Assembly (NCBI RefSeq): GCF_958979055.1
Contig: NC_084887.1
Location: 35,132,620-35,196,619 of the forward strand
DNA length: 64,000 nt
Source: Alnus glutinosa
Lineage: Eukaryota; Streptophyta; Magnoliopsida; Fagales; Betulaceae
Direction of reading: 5' to 3'
Shown here: piece by piece, positions 1 through 13,100 of the stretch
Numbering within the stretch: the first letter of the stretch is position 1
Layout: each line of letters opens with the position of its first letter
Translations under genes and position numbers: made by a program
The notes under the pieces: model-generated
What the model was told of the DNA's origin: nothing
Seen by the model: the letters and a program-made list of their open reading frames with translations, nothing else
Database searches by the model: none

Positions 1-16
1 AAAGTCCTACTATAAG

Positions 17-640
17 TTGTTGTCTAGTCCTACTCAGTCTTCATTTCCGTGGAAAAGTATTTGGAAAGTTAATGTTCCCTCGAGAGTGGCTTTCTTTGTT
101 TGGACGGCAACTTTAGGGAAATCTTTAACTTTGGATAACCTTCGAAAGAGAAACATTATCGTGATGGATTGGTGCTCTATGTGTAAGACCGCTGGAGAAT
201 CCATTGATCATTTGTTTCTGCATTGTATGGTGGCTACAGAATTGTGGAGGGCGCTTCTGCAATTGTTTGGGGTGGAGTGGGTAATGCCGGGGTCGGTGAA
301 AGACATGTTGGGGAGTTTGAGGGGCCAGAAGGGTAATCGGACTTCGATACAGATTTGGCGCATGGCTCCGTTGTGTTTGATGTGGTGCGTTTGGAGGGAA
401 CGGAATGCACGCTGTTTTGAAGATTGTGAGACTGGTTTGTCGAATCTGAAGAGAAAGATGCTTTAAATGTTGTTTATGTGGAGAGATAGAATTAAGTTAA
501 TGCATGAATGTTCCTATTTTGATTTCTTAGATAGATGTTCTCTATGTTCTTTACATTAGGGGTTCCTTGTATACATCCTGTGTACTTTGGGTTGCGCCCC
601 TTTGCGCCTTTTCAATATATTTTACTTAGCAAAAAAATAG
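17..640 (+). mobile_element. LINE 3' end with reverse-transcriptase zinc-binding domain (5'-truncated by window edge)
   Basis: An open frame at 17-466 encodes a zf-RVT domain: [19 protein letters not shown], then the zinc-binding part WCSMCKTAGESIDHLFLHC and WRERNARCFED. The frame ends in TAA at 464-466. About 170 bp of 3' untranslated tail follow, with the pattern that recurs in this window: a terminal CTTA(T/G)C followed by A's (about 625-637). It lies in the intron after the last visible VIH exon, opposite to the gene. It is an L1-type plant LINE remnant. Confidence 0.85.
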
Positions 641-714
641 TAAGGTGGAGGGTGAGGCCGCGGATTCAAATCCCATCCGGTGCGTGGGTAACTTACCAAT
701 CAAAAAAAAAAATC
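641..714 (+). mobile_element. Short tRNA-derived SINE-like fragment
   Basis: Directly behind the LINE tail lies a segment with a Pol III B-box-like core (GGATTCAAATCC, about 661-672), the ending TTACCAATC and an A-run. This is the usual 3' half of a tRNA-related SINE. No convincing A box is visible, so it is a fragment. Apart from the two elements, the stretch up to 1136 is intron sequence without visible coding. Confidence 0.45.
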
Positions 715-1136
715 ATATGATATGACTTTAAAATGGGATGGCCAAGTATCTGATACAACATGTACAGCAAAAAAAAAAAAAAGCTGACTTTGAGCCAACA
801 ATTCATTTTACATTCCAAAATCCAAAAATAACAAATACTTAGGAAAAGGTTGAAAAACTTTGAGAAAATAAAAACAAACCATTAATCTAGCTAATAAATT
901 GAGCTTGTTAATCTGGCAAATTTCATAAGCTAAATTTAAAATAATAGTTAAGAACTTTTTGTTGATCATCATGGCATGAGCAGATAAATAAATTTACTGA
1001 CAAGCAAGAACAATTGAAACAAATAGAAACTAGCCTTTAATTAATGTTTGAGAATAGAAATGATCATAAATAAGAAGTAACAATAATGCCTTGGAACAGC
1101 GTACTGATTACATGTTACAACAAATTGACAACATAC

Positions 1137-4100
1137 CCCTTGCCTAAATGCAATGCAAACCTCTCTTGCCATTTGCTTCTCAGTAGGTGTCAGTAACACA
1201 GGATACCTTACCTGTCAAACAAAGTAACAAACATACGATTCAAACATAACTTTTTTATAGCGATTTATTAGTTTGCCCCCAACACCTACTCCTCGCTACA
1301 TGCTACATACTAGTATTTTTATTTTTAAATCCAGTAAAGCCAAATCGGCTTATTTCATTATCTGAACATGCAATTCATATATTTTGTTCTCATATTTGGG
1401 AATGTCAATCATCCACAACCCAGGTTTTTTTTTCCGCAAAAAGTTTACAACCCATAAGAAGATATAATTCTAGATGAAGCAGAGCTGCTAGATAGGATAC
1501 ATGCACCCAACAGAGACAACTAAGACAAGGCTGGATGTGTGTGATGACAAGAACAGGTTTCCATTAGAGTTAAATATGCACTAAAACAAAACAAAAAGTC
1601 AGTTGTACATGGGATATCAAAGTACGCAGGAGTTGATTTTGGAATCAAAAGCACCTGTTCACGGCACAATCCTGTGACAAAGATACAGAAATGAGATGAA
1701 GTAACCATTTTATGTGACAGGATCAGGACCATGTGAGAGGCTGCTTCACAGAGTGAAGTATGATAGTTTTTAAAAAATTTGTGGCTGCAAAATATAGCAC
1801 TCTGAAATAGAAAGTATACTTTTTCGCTTATACAACATGGAATGCATATTCTGAGTCTAATACGAATTGCAGTTACATTAGGCAGTATATCTATGCACAT
1901 GGTACACAGTGTTTTGAACATGGAGACCAGTAATGATAAGTGGTTACAGTTGCGTATCAAGAAAAAGTTCCAGTCAACAAGTAATGGTTTAAATTCAATT
2001 GAACAGCCCACGTTAAATGTAACAGTAGATGTTTTCTACTTTATGTGAATTTTAAGAGCAACTACATTTACATACTACGTGCATTACACCAATAAAGTCA
2101 ATCAACCACAAAAAGGCCGGCAAAATCAGTTAAGTCATTACAGGGTGGCAAGAAATTGACAACATAATCAACGATTTTTAACCTCAACTTTGCGGATTCT
2201 TAAACATCTAGGTTTGCCCCCTAGCTAGGCTTATTTTTCTCAGTTAGGGGTTTGCCCCCTAACTGATTATGTTGACCTGAATGAGTACTCTAACATGAAG
2301 CAGCTCTACTGAACCATTCTTCCAGCAAGGTGAGCTTGCCCACACAAAAGCAATCTTGATGATCCAGTTTTAAGCTCAAAAAATGCCAGAATTGATGTTC
2401 TTAAAGTTTTGACTGCAAAATATTTTGTGGATGTCCACCATACACAATACCACTCCGAGATGCAAGACCATTAGCCAGTCAGGAACAAAACTCACACCAC
2501 CTTCAAGTAATGCCAAACAAATAAGAAGATAACAGGAACTTGAAAAACAAAGACTAGGGATCTCTTTGAGAAAGAGAGTAACAGTTGTAGCAGAAAAGGA
2601 AGGATAAAAAGTTACATGTAAGTTTTAGTGATCAAAATGTGTTACATGTACAACTTACTTCCTTGCCATCAGGATTTCTCATAACAACACCATCAACAAC
2701 AGGAGACTTCCTTGCCTCAGCATGTGCATATTCAGGGCCAACAGTATACACCTACAATCATTGATTCATTGGAAAATAAACTCAAGCAGTCATTTGCAGA
2801 AAGAAGTATGATAAATTATTTAAAAATTAAAAAAATCATTAAATAATTATAATGAATAAATGATAGAGAATACACTCTAGGATTGCAAAAAGTAAATGCA
2901 GGTAAACAGGCCATAGCAGATTTATTTCACAAACATATTTAAAACCAAAAAAGAATGGATCCAAGGAGAAACAACATACAAACAATCAAGCAATGGCAAG
3001 TTGAGGCCAGTACGGTTAGAAAATAAAAAAAGAACCATATAAATGAACTGAAAAGGACAGCCACATCTCACACATCTAAAAACTTAATGTCCAATTAGAT
3101 TTGTGAAACATTTATACTTGGTCTCTTTTTTTCCTCTTTTGTCTTCCCTTTAATGCATTACACAATTGCCACTGTAGCGTAGACCATTACGATCAACACA
3201 AATACCAGCAATTAGAAAATAAATGAAAATTCTAAAAAAGTATAATGGGATCTAAGAATTTTGTATTGGTTTTCCCCAATTTCAGCTAAGATCCAAGACT
3301 AGCCATTCAAAGTTTTTTCCTGCCAACCCACAACCCAAAAGAACGAATCCAAATACTTTTAAAGAAGTCAAGCTTTCAAAAGGTCTATTGACAAGGAAAA
3401 CATGTACATTCATCTGCTTACAAAAAGTAAATGTTTAGAACTTCATTACACAAGCAAAATAAACACTAAACTCCACAACCTTGACATCTGTTCCTCCAGT
3501 GGGCTTAAATTCCTCATATATATAGGAGCCTTCACGCCTCACTCTTCTGACCTCCGGATTAAACTCACTGGACCGATTACCAACCTAAAACCAAAATAAT
3601 GATCACATATTGATAATACATAATAATAAATTATAGAAGCCATAAGAACTTATAAACCATCAAACAAATGGATGTCCCACTGGAAATGTTGATATGCTAC
3701 AATGGATGTCACTAGTACATATGCTAGTATATTAATTCACAGTTATGTCATAAACGATGGTGCAGAAATTTGAAATGGACCTGCCAAGCTACCCACAGCC
3801 AGTGAAACTCAAGTAAAACCTAAATTCAACTGACTACAAACTGGTTAGTTTTTACTTAGGTGGCAAAAGCCAACGGACCCACAACCGACGCAATCACAAT
3901 TTTTTATCAGTATATGACCCCCTTTTTTACTTGACATGTCATTTAGACTTCAGGAACCCATTATATCCATTACATAAACAACACAAAAGAAATATGGATT
4001 TAAAATGTTTTGAGTCCACACAATGTAGACCACAAGCTGTCAACAAAATTGCTCACCTTCCTAAATAATTCCTTCATGCCTCCACCAGCAGAACTAGGGT

Positions 4101-7100
4101 AATATATCATAATACTATGATCATCCCCTTCACAAAAACACATTAGAGTCATTACCATATATGCACATTGGGAAAGCAATATCTTCAAATTAATGCAAAT
4201 CTAAAAAGTAGTCAACATCAGAAGTTGCATCCAAGAGAACAAAATAATTTTATAACATATTCAAGCCAATGTTTTCTGTAGACCCAATAACAATTGCAAA
4301 ATGCCAGCTACAAGGATGAAGGAAATTTGTCATATGATTGATAGAAAGAGATCTAAGATACTAAGGGTTACTTATAGTAAGTAAATCTGCAGAGCCACAG
4401 ATTTTCAAAGAAACTAAAACAACTTAGCACTTTTTCACTTTCAATTTCCCATCTAAAATTATGTTATCCATAAAATGTCAATACAAAGCTTAACCAGACC
4501 TTGAGGAAACATGATCTTGGCTTCTGATGTTAATTACAGAGAATTAAAATTAAAATTTCAGAAATAGGTAACAGGAACAGGTACCATAGTTTTAACAAGT
4601 GAAAGTTTAATGTGAGGCGCTTGCCTTTCATGAAGTGAGCATAAGTCTCCAGGCGTAAGGCAAAAGCTTTTCAAATTGCTTTATTTGCAATGACTTATTA
4701 AATATGTTCCTGGTCTGAACATATAAGAAACATTGTTCAATTTATTTTTTCTTTTTTCTTTTTTTAATAAGTACGAAAATTTCATTAAAAAAGCGTAAGG
4801 CGCCCCTAAGTACACAGGAAGTATACACAGGAGCAACTCAGCTAGCCCACATGAAAAACCCAAGAAAACCCATATATAATTCCTTTTATATATATAAGTA
4901 AAGCAAATTCATTAAAAGTGCAAGGGGCACAATCCGAATACACACAAAATATACATGAGAAAACCACCCAACAAGATCAAGAACGAGGAAAGAGAGCACA
5001 AAAATTTACAAAGCTAGAGATACTGAGAAGGGCATTGATAGAGATCCACTAAAAAAGCGATTTAAGAGAACACAGTTGTAGCTCTGAACTTGTCTTCTCA
5101 CAATCTTCGAAACTTTAAGCATTCCTTTGTTCAATTTATAATATAACTTTTTTTTTCTAAGTATGGTATTATTTGAGTATATAATATAAATGGATTATAT
5201 ATTATCATCTGATTCATAAGACCAACGACTAGTATATCACAATAGTGCACTTGAAACCACCAAAAAAAAAAAAGAAGAAGAAGAAAGAAAGAAAGAAAGG
5301 AGATAAAAAAAAAAAAAAAAACTTAAGAGGAGAAAGATAAAACAAAAAATTAAAAAGCAAAAGCCTTTATTTGCCAGAAAAATGTTGATGGAACTTATGA
5401 CTAGAATAATTGTCAAAATGGAGAGATTCTTTTTATCACCACCCATAATTGGCTTTGCTATCAACGATGGTCAATTTTATTTCTATAGTTACACTTTATA
5501 TAACTAAAGGGTGCTTAATTGCTATGCTTCTTATAAAAAAGAAACAAGACTTGCTATTTGAAGATTAAATGTGCAACTTACGTGGTGGTGTGGGGATATG
5601 GCCCTTAAGGAAGCCTTTTCAAATTTATTTGGTATTGCTTGCGCAAAGGATGCTTCTGTTGCGGCTCACTTGGAGCTTTCTAGTGATTCCAATAAGTGGA
5701 ACATGAGCTTTGCTAGAGCGGCTCGTGATTAGGAGGTGGATGTCTTTGCCTCATTCTTCAATGTGTTGTATTCAGTTAGAGTGAGACGGAAAAGTAAAGA
5801 TAAGTTGTGGTGGGTCCCCTCCAAAAAATGGTTGTTTGAGGTTAGATCCTTCTACAGTGCCAAGGTCTGCAGTGAAGGCTTTTGCTTCCCTTAGAAGAGT
5901 GTTTGGTAGACTAAGGCTCCATTGAGGGCGGCCTTTGTCGCTTGGCCGACGGTTCTAAGAAAATCCTTACTATGGACAATCTCAGGAAATGGCATGTCAT
6001 TGTGATTGATAGGTGCAACATGTATAAGAGGAATGGGGGGTTTGTGGACCATCTTCTTCTCCATTGTGAGATTGCTTCTGCCATATGGAATGTTCTCTTC
6101 AGTCGATTTGGGTTGTCTTGGGTTATATCTAAATGTATAGTCGACTTGTATGGCTTGTTGGGGACTGCTGATAGCACTTAAAAGTGTTGTTATGTGGAAG
6201 ATTGTGCCTTCATGTCTTTTATGGTGTCCATGGAGGAAAATGAATGACAAAAGATTTGAAAACCATAAGAGGACATTAGAAGAGATTAAGTCCTTATTCT
6301 TCAAAACTATGTATCTTTGAACAGCTGCTTTTGTTTCTCCTTTGACGATTAGTTATCATGATTTTCTTGTTCTTTTTACTCCTTCTCACTAAGTGTTTTC
6401 TCTTATATACATCCAATGTACCTATGGGCACCTTAAGCTTTTAATGATATCTCGATTACTTATCAAAAAAAGAATGTGCAACTTATGTGAGAAGTGTGGG
6501 CATTTTGGGAGGCCCACTAAAATTTTCAAGCCTTGGAGTGCACTCATAGCACGTTTTTAAAAACTATGACAGATACACAAAAGAAGATACTAGTGTCACG
6601 TTCATAGGCATTAATCATGTTAAATTGTTTTATTATGGGGAAATAACCATACTAAACAATATGAAAATATTCATTTTGTAACACCTCGGTCCTATATTAA
6701 AAAGAAGTGTAGCTCACATAGAGAGTGAGTGGTTTATAAAAGATGATCATGAGTGTTAAGTCCCACATTGCTTATTTACTAGGTGAAACTAGGCTTTATA
6801 AGTGATTCTAAGAAAACTACAAATTGACTAGTCTTTTTGGAGTGATACTGTAGATGTAGCTAGCGCTTTTCCCTGGGTCATTACAAAATGATATCAGAGT
6901 CAAGTTGTAATGCGACATATGGTACTATCAGCACCGCATGACGTGGCCCTGACGAGGACATTAGGGTTGAGGAGGGGAATTTGTAACATCTTGGTCCCAT
7001 ATTAGAAGATAAGTAACCCACATAGAGATTGGGTTGTTTACAATTTGTAAAGACTCGATGAAAAGCGTTAGCCACATTTACGCTATCACTCCAAAAGAAC

Positions 7101-10100
7101 TAGTCAATTTGAAATTTTCCTAGAATCACTTATAAAGCCCAATTTCACCTAGTAAGTAAGCAATATGCAACTTAGCACTTATGAGCATCTCTTATAAACC
7201 ACTCACTCTCTATATGGGCTACTCATCTTTCCAATATGGGATCGAGGTGTTACAAACTCTCCTCCCTTTAAACCCTAACGTCCTTGTCGAGGCCACGTCA
7301 TGCAGTGCAAACAGTACCACATGGCATATTACTAGGTGGCTCTTATACCATTTGTAACGATCCAGAAAAAAGCGCTAGCCACATATGCTATAACGACCCA
7401 AGGAAAAGCGCTAGTTACATCTGCGCTATCACCCCAAAATGACTAGTTAATTTAAAGCTTTTCTAGAATCCATTATAAAGCCCAGTTTCACCTAGTAACT
7501 AGGCAATGTGGGACTTAGCACTCATCTATCTCTTATAAACCATTCATTCTATGTGAGTTATTTATCTCTTCTCAGTATGGGACCGGGGTGTTACAAACTC
7601 CCCCCCTTAAACCCCTGACATTCCCGTCAGGGTCACGTTATGCAGTGCTTCAGTACCACATGACCTGGCGTTAGTAGGTGGCTCTGATACTATTTGTAAC
7701 GACCCAAGGAAAAGCGCTAGCCAAATCTGCGCTATCATCCCAAAAGGACTAATCAATTTAGAGCTTTCCTATAATTCATTATAAAGCTTAGTTTCACCTA
7801 GTAACTAGGCAATGTGGGACTTAGCACTCATCTATCTCTTATAAACCACTCATTCTATGTGAGTTATTTATATGTTCTCAATATGGGACCGAGGTGTTAC
7901 ATATGCACTATTGCCTCTTTTTTTTATAAGCAATGTCAATTCATTAATAAAGCGCAGAGGGGCGCAACCCTAATACACTTCAGTATACAAAAGTACCCCT
8001 AATAAGAACGAACAAAAAATAAATTTAAAAAATCTGCATAAGTAAAAACATTCAAACTATGATGAGCCGCTATCCAAATATATAACGTGTTAAGCAAACG
8101 CTTCCGTAATTCCAACATCGATGCCTCTACATCTTCAAAATGCCACGCATTCCGCTCCCGCCAAATACACCACATTATACACAACGGAACTAACAGCCAA
8201 ACTTACTTAGTTGAACCATACCTAAACGACGCTTCCCAACTAGTCAACAATTCCTTCACCCTTCGTGGCATAACCCACTCTACCCCAAATAGAGTAAGAA
8301 TGTAGCTCCATAGATTGCAAGCAACTTCGCAATGAAGTAACAAATGTTCAATGGACTCCCCACTCTTTTTACACATACAGCACCATTCAATCACCACAAC
8401 ACTCCTCTTTCGCAGATTGTCATGCGTCAAAATATTACCTAAAGCTAATGTCCATACAAAGAAAGCCACCCTTGCTAGAGCCTTAACACGCTAGATACTC
8501 TTCCAAGGAAATGAAGGGTCATCTTTCCTATTTAACACTTCATAATAGGACTTCACTTCAAATAGACCCCTTTTGGAAAGGCTCCAAACTAACCTATCAT
8601 CCGCTCCATGTCAAACCAAAATAGAACAAAGCCGAGAGAAGAAAGAAAGTACCATCTCCATCTCTCAATCCAAGACTAGATGCGTAAAAATAGCATTCCA
8701 CTGAATAACTCCATAGAGGAGCTCATGTGGTGCTTGTGGAAAATGGTTCCTTGTTGTCTTATGTGGTGCTTGTAGATGGAACGCAACGATAGACAGTTTG
8801 AGGACAAAGAAAGAACCATAGAGGAGCTCATTTCCTTTTTTATTCATTCTTTGTACTCCTGGACGGCTGCGTATCTCGCACCTCTAGGGATTAGTTATAA
8901 CGATTTCCTTGTATTGCTTTCTTCTTCTTCTTAATTGTCTCTCTTGTATACCCCCTGTATACTTGATTGCACTTTGCGTTTTTTAATAAAATTCTCTTAC
9001 TTATCAAAAAAAAAAGTTATCTGCCATCACCGCATCTTTATTCCTCACAATACGAAACAACACTGGAAAACATTGCTTCAAAGATCTATCCCCACACCAC
9101 CAATCATGCCAAAAACTTACATGTGACCCAACCCCAACCTCAAAACGAACAAGGTTACGAAACTTATCCCACCCTCTCCTAATATGTTTTCACATTCCCA
9201 CTCCAAAAATACCCAACACTTCTTTAGAACACCACCCACCCCTTAGACTCTCAAATTTGACATCAATCACCATAATGTCTCTCTCTCCCTACCATACCTC
9301 CACAACCATTTCCCCAGAAGAGCTCAATTAAACTAGATGAAATTGTGAACTCCCAACCCACCTGATTGTAATGGAATACAAATCTTGTTCCAATTCACTA
9401 AATGAAATTTTGCCTCATTTCCAATGCCACCACATAAAAAATCCCTTTGAAGTTTATCAAGTCGATTTGACACGCCCACTAGAATGGGGAACAACGACAG
9501 GTAATACATATGAAGGTTAGAAATAGTACTTTTAAGAAGAGTCAACCGACCACCCTTCCACAAATACATCCGCTTTCATCCGGCCAGCCATCATTCCATT
9601 TTCTCAATTACACCATTCCAAATAGAAACAGCTTTAAAAGAAGCCCTCAACAGCAAACCCAAGTATGTCATAGGCAAAGATGCGACCCGACATCCAAGGA
9701 GTTGAGCCAACTCTTCGACATCCTCCACCTCACCGATAGGAACAATTTCTAATTTTCCTAAATTAATCCTCAATTCTGAAACTGCCTCAAAGCATAAGAA
9801 GATACAACACAAATGTCGAATTTGTTCTGCTTGCACACCACAAAAAATCAGCATGTCATCAGCAAACAGAAAATGATTCACAACTAAAGCATCAGAATCT
9901 CTGGGTACCACTGAAAACCTTGTCAAGTTACCTCAATCCATTGCCGCAATCAGCATCCAGTTCAATGCCTCCATAACCACCACAAACAATAAAGGAGAAA
10001 GCGGGTCCCCTTATCGCAATCCATGAGTGCTATTGAAAAAAAACCAGACAGGGTTCCATTCACAAGAATAGAAAATCTCACCGTAGAAATACAAAATCAT

Positions 10101-13100
10101 ATCCAAGTCCTCCATTTCTCCCTAAAACCACAACGCTGCATCAAATAAAGCAAGAAGTCCCAATTAACATAATCATATGCCTTTTCCAAATCCAACTTAC
10201 ACAGCAGTCCAGATTCCCCCAATCGAATTTGACTATCCAAGCATTCATTAGCAATAAGCATTGAATCCAAAATTTGTCGACCGCCAATAAAAGCATTCTG
10301 TGTGTTGGAGATAATCTTGCCCAATACTAACTTAATCCTGTTCACGAGCACCTTGGAAATAATCTTATACATCCCTCCCACCAAACTAATAGGGCAAAAA
10401 TCTTTCACATCCATAGCACCAGTCTTCTTTGGAATTAGAGAAACAAAAGAAAAGTAACATTAAGACTCTTCTCAAACTAACCTCAATTATGAAATTTTGC
10501 AAATACAGCCATAAGATCCTTTTTCAATATTTCCCAACACTTCTGAAAGAAAGCCATTGTGAAGCCGTCTGGACCTGGTGCCTTATCTCCATTCATAACC
10601 CTGACCACATCCCACACCTCCTTCTCCTCAAACTCTCTTTCTAACCAAATACTCTCATCCGCATCAATGGATAGGAAAAATAGACCATCCACCCTTGGCC
10701 TCCAAGAACACTGCTCAAAATACAATTTGTTGTAATAATGTAATATATGCTCCTATATCTCCACAGGATTCTTGTACGTTGCACCATTTATATTCAAAGA
10801 GTCTACATGATTGAATTTACGATGTGAGTTGGCCACCCTATGAAAATTTGTGTTCTTGTCCCCAGCCTTCAGCCACAAAGCTCGTGATTTCTGTCTCCAA
10901 TTCATTTCCTAAAAAATGAGAGTTTTCTCCAGCTCTCTCGACATATCTATCTTCTGAACCCTTTCCTCCTCTAAGCAACAGCACTCTTCAACTAAATCCA
11001 GCTCTCGAATACCCTCCAATAATTCATTCTTTTTCTTCCCTACATCACCAAACACTTCCTCATTCAATTTCTTCAAGTCCTTCATCAAAGCTTTCAACTT
11101 ATTAGCCAAAACGTAACTTGGTAATCCGTAAAACTCATAAGACATCCACCAAGTTTTAACCTGATCAACAAAACCATCCAATTTCAACCACATGTTTTCA
11201 AATTTAAAATACATGCTCCCTCCTCTTAGCCCCCCACAATCCAACAGCAAAGGAAAGTTATCGGATAGAAGTCTCTTGGCAATCTCCTTTGTGTCACTTC
11301 AGGAAAAAGTTCTTCCCACTTCGGAGAAATTAAGAATCTATCAATTCTAGACCATGTTTGATCTTCCTAATTATTTGACCAAGTAAACTAACCACCTTCA
11401 AACGGTAGATCCACCAAACTCTGCATGAATACGAAGTCTAGAAACTCTTCCATTGCTGCAGAAAAGCCGACAACACCTGACCTCTCGCTTGGAAATCGAA
11501 CCACATTAAAGTCTCCCCCAATACATCATGGCATCTCCCACAAACTCATCAACCCAGCTAACTCATCCCACAATTCCCTCCTATCCCTGTCATCATCCGG
11601 ATCGTAACCAACCCCACCCCCCCCCCCCCCCCCGCGCGCCCCAAACCAAATGCCCATACTGTTTATCACTAGTATTGTGCAGAGAACAAGCAACCATATA
11701 TCTTCACACACACTCCTCAGCCTTCTCCATCACCCGTCTATCCCACAATAACAAAATCCCGCCCGACGCTCCACTTGCTCCCATATAGCACAAATCCACG
11801 TAATGGTAGCCCCATAGACTCCGCACCACCTCCCTTGAGATAATTGTCATCTTCGTCTCCATCAAACATATAATACCGCCTTCCAATCCCTTAGTACTCA
11901 TGACTATCTTTATAAACCACTCACTCTATGTGAGCTATTCCTCATCTTCCTAATGTGGGATCGGGTGTTACAAACTCCCACCCCCCCCCCCCCCAATAAC
12001 ACCTGATGTTTCCATTAGGGCCACGTCATGCAGTGCTCAAGTACCACATGGTGTTACAACCTGGCTCTGATACCATTTGTAACGACTCAGGGAAAAACGC
12101 TAGCCACATCTACGCTATCACCCCAAAAGGACTAGTCAATTTGGAGTTTCCCTATAATCACTTATAAAGCTCAGTTTCACCTAATAAGTAAGCAATGTGG
12201 GACTTAACACCCATGAGCATATCTTATAAACCACCCACTCTCTATGCAAGCTAATCATCTTCCCAATATGGGACCGAGGTGTTACACATGTACTCTAGAA
12301 AGTACATTTTGCAAATTTCATATGCTAATCTTAACATCACTGAAGATACTATAAGAAGTTTACTAAAGGTCACACTGGTTCGACTTTGGGAGAGAAAGTC
12401 CGAGATGCAGTCTATTGGTGGAGGAAGGAGGTATCAAAGCTTCAAGAGAAGAAGGATCAGCCTATTGTTTGCGATCAGAATTGGGAGAAGGACTGTTGGA
12501 GAATTGAGGCAGAGCTCTAGGGGAAGATCTTTAAGGTGTATCCGTTGGTGACTAAAGAACAGAAACAGAAGCATCGGGAGATTTGGGGTGAGATGATTGA
12601 GAACAAGAAACACGAGAGTAAGGGGGAGCGTCGGAATCTACAAAGTTCCATAAATTACGGAGACATCAAAGCTTCTTCAAGGTGCAGGAGAGACAAGGCC
12701 AATAGGTCGTAGGGTTGGTTGCTTTGAGGGGTTTTTTGTGGGTTGTTCTCAGGTTTACTTGGTTTTTGGGGTGCTATTTGGTTTCTTTTGCAAGTAGTAT
12801 TTTAGTTGGTTCTTCGTTTTCTAGGTTTTGTCTTGGGGGCTCTTTCCTGGGTTTTTTTCAAGTCTTTTGGGTCAGTTGTGGTTCTCCTGTGTACGTAGGG
12901 GCGCCTTACGCTTTCTTTTCAATAAAATCTACTTACTTATCAAAAAAATATATTTGAACTTACATTAAATAGGTGCCAACATCATATTTCAGGCTATATT
13001 ATTGTTGCATATTTTCAAAAACAGAATAGACAAATTATAAAGAAACAAATAAATTAAAATTAAAATATTTAATCAAAACAAGGCAAATTGATTTTATACA

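Noticed and set aside
1520..2048. Open frames on both strands between VIH exons
   Set aside because: They lie in intron sequence between exons at 1137-1211 and 2659-2751 and show no domain.
5237..5464. 75-codon minus-strand frame of Ser and Phe runs
   Set aside because: Produced by GAAGAAAGAAAG/A-run simple sequence in the long VIH intron.
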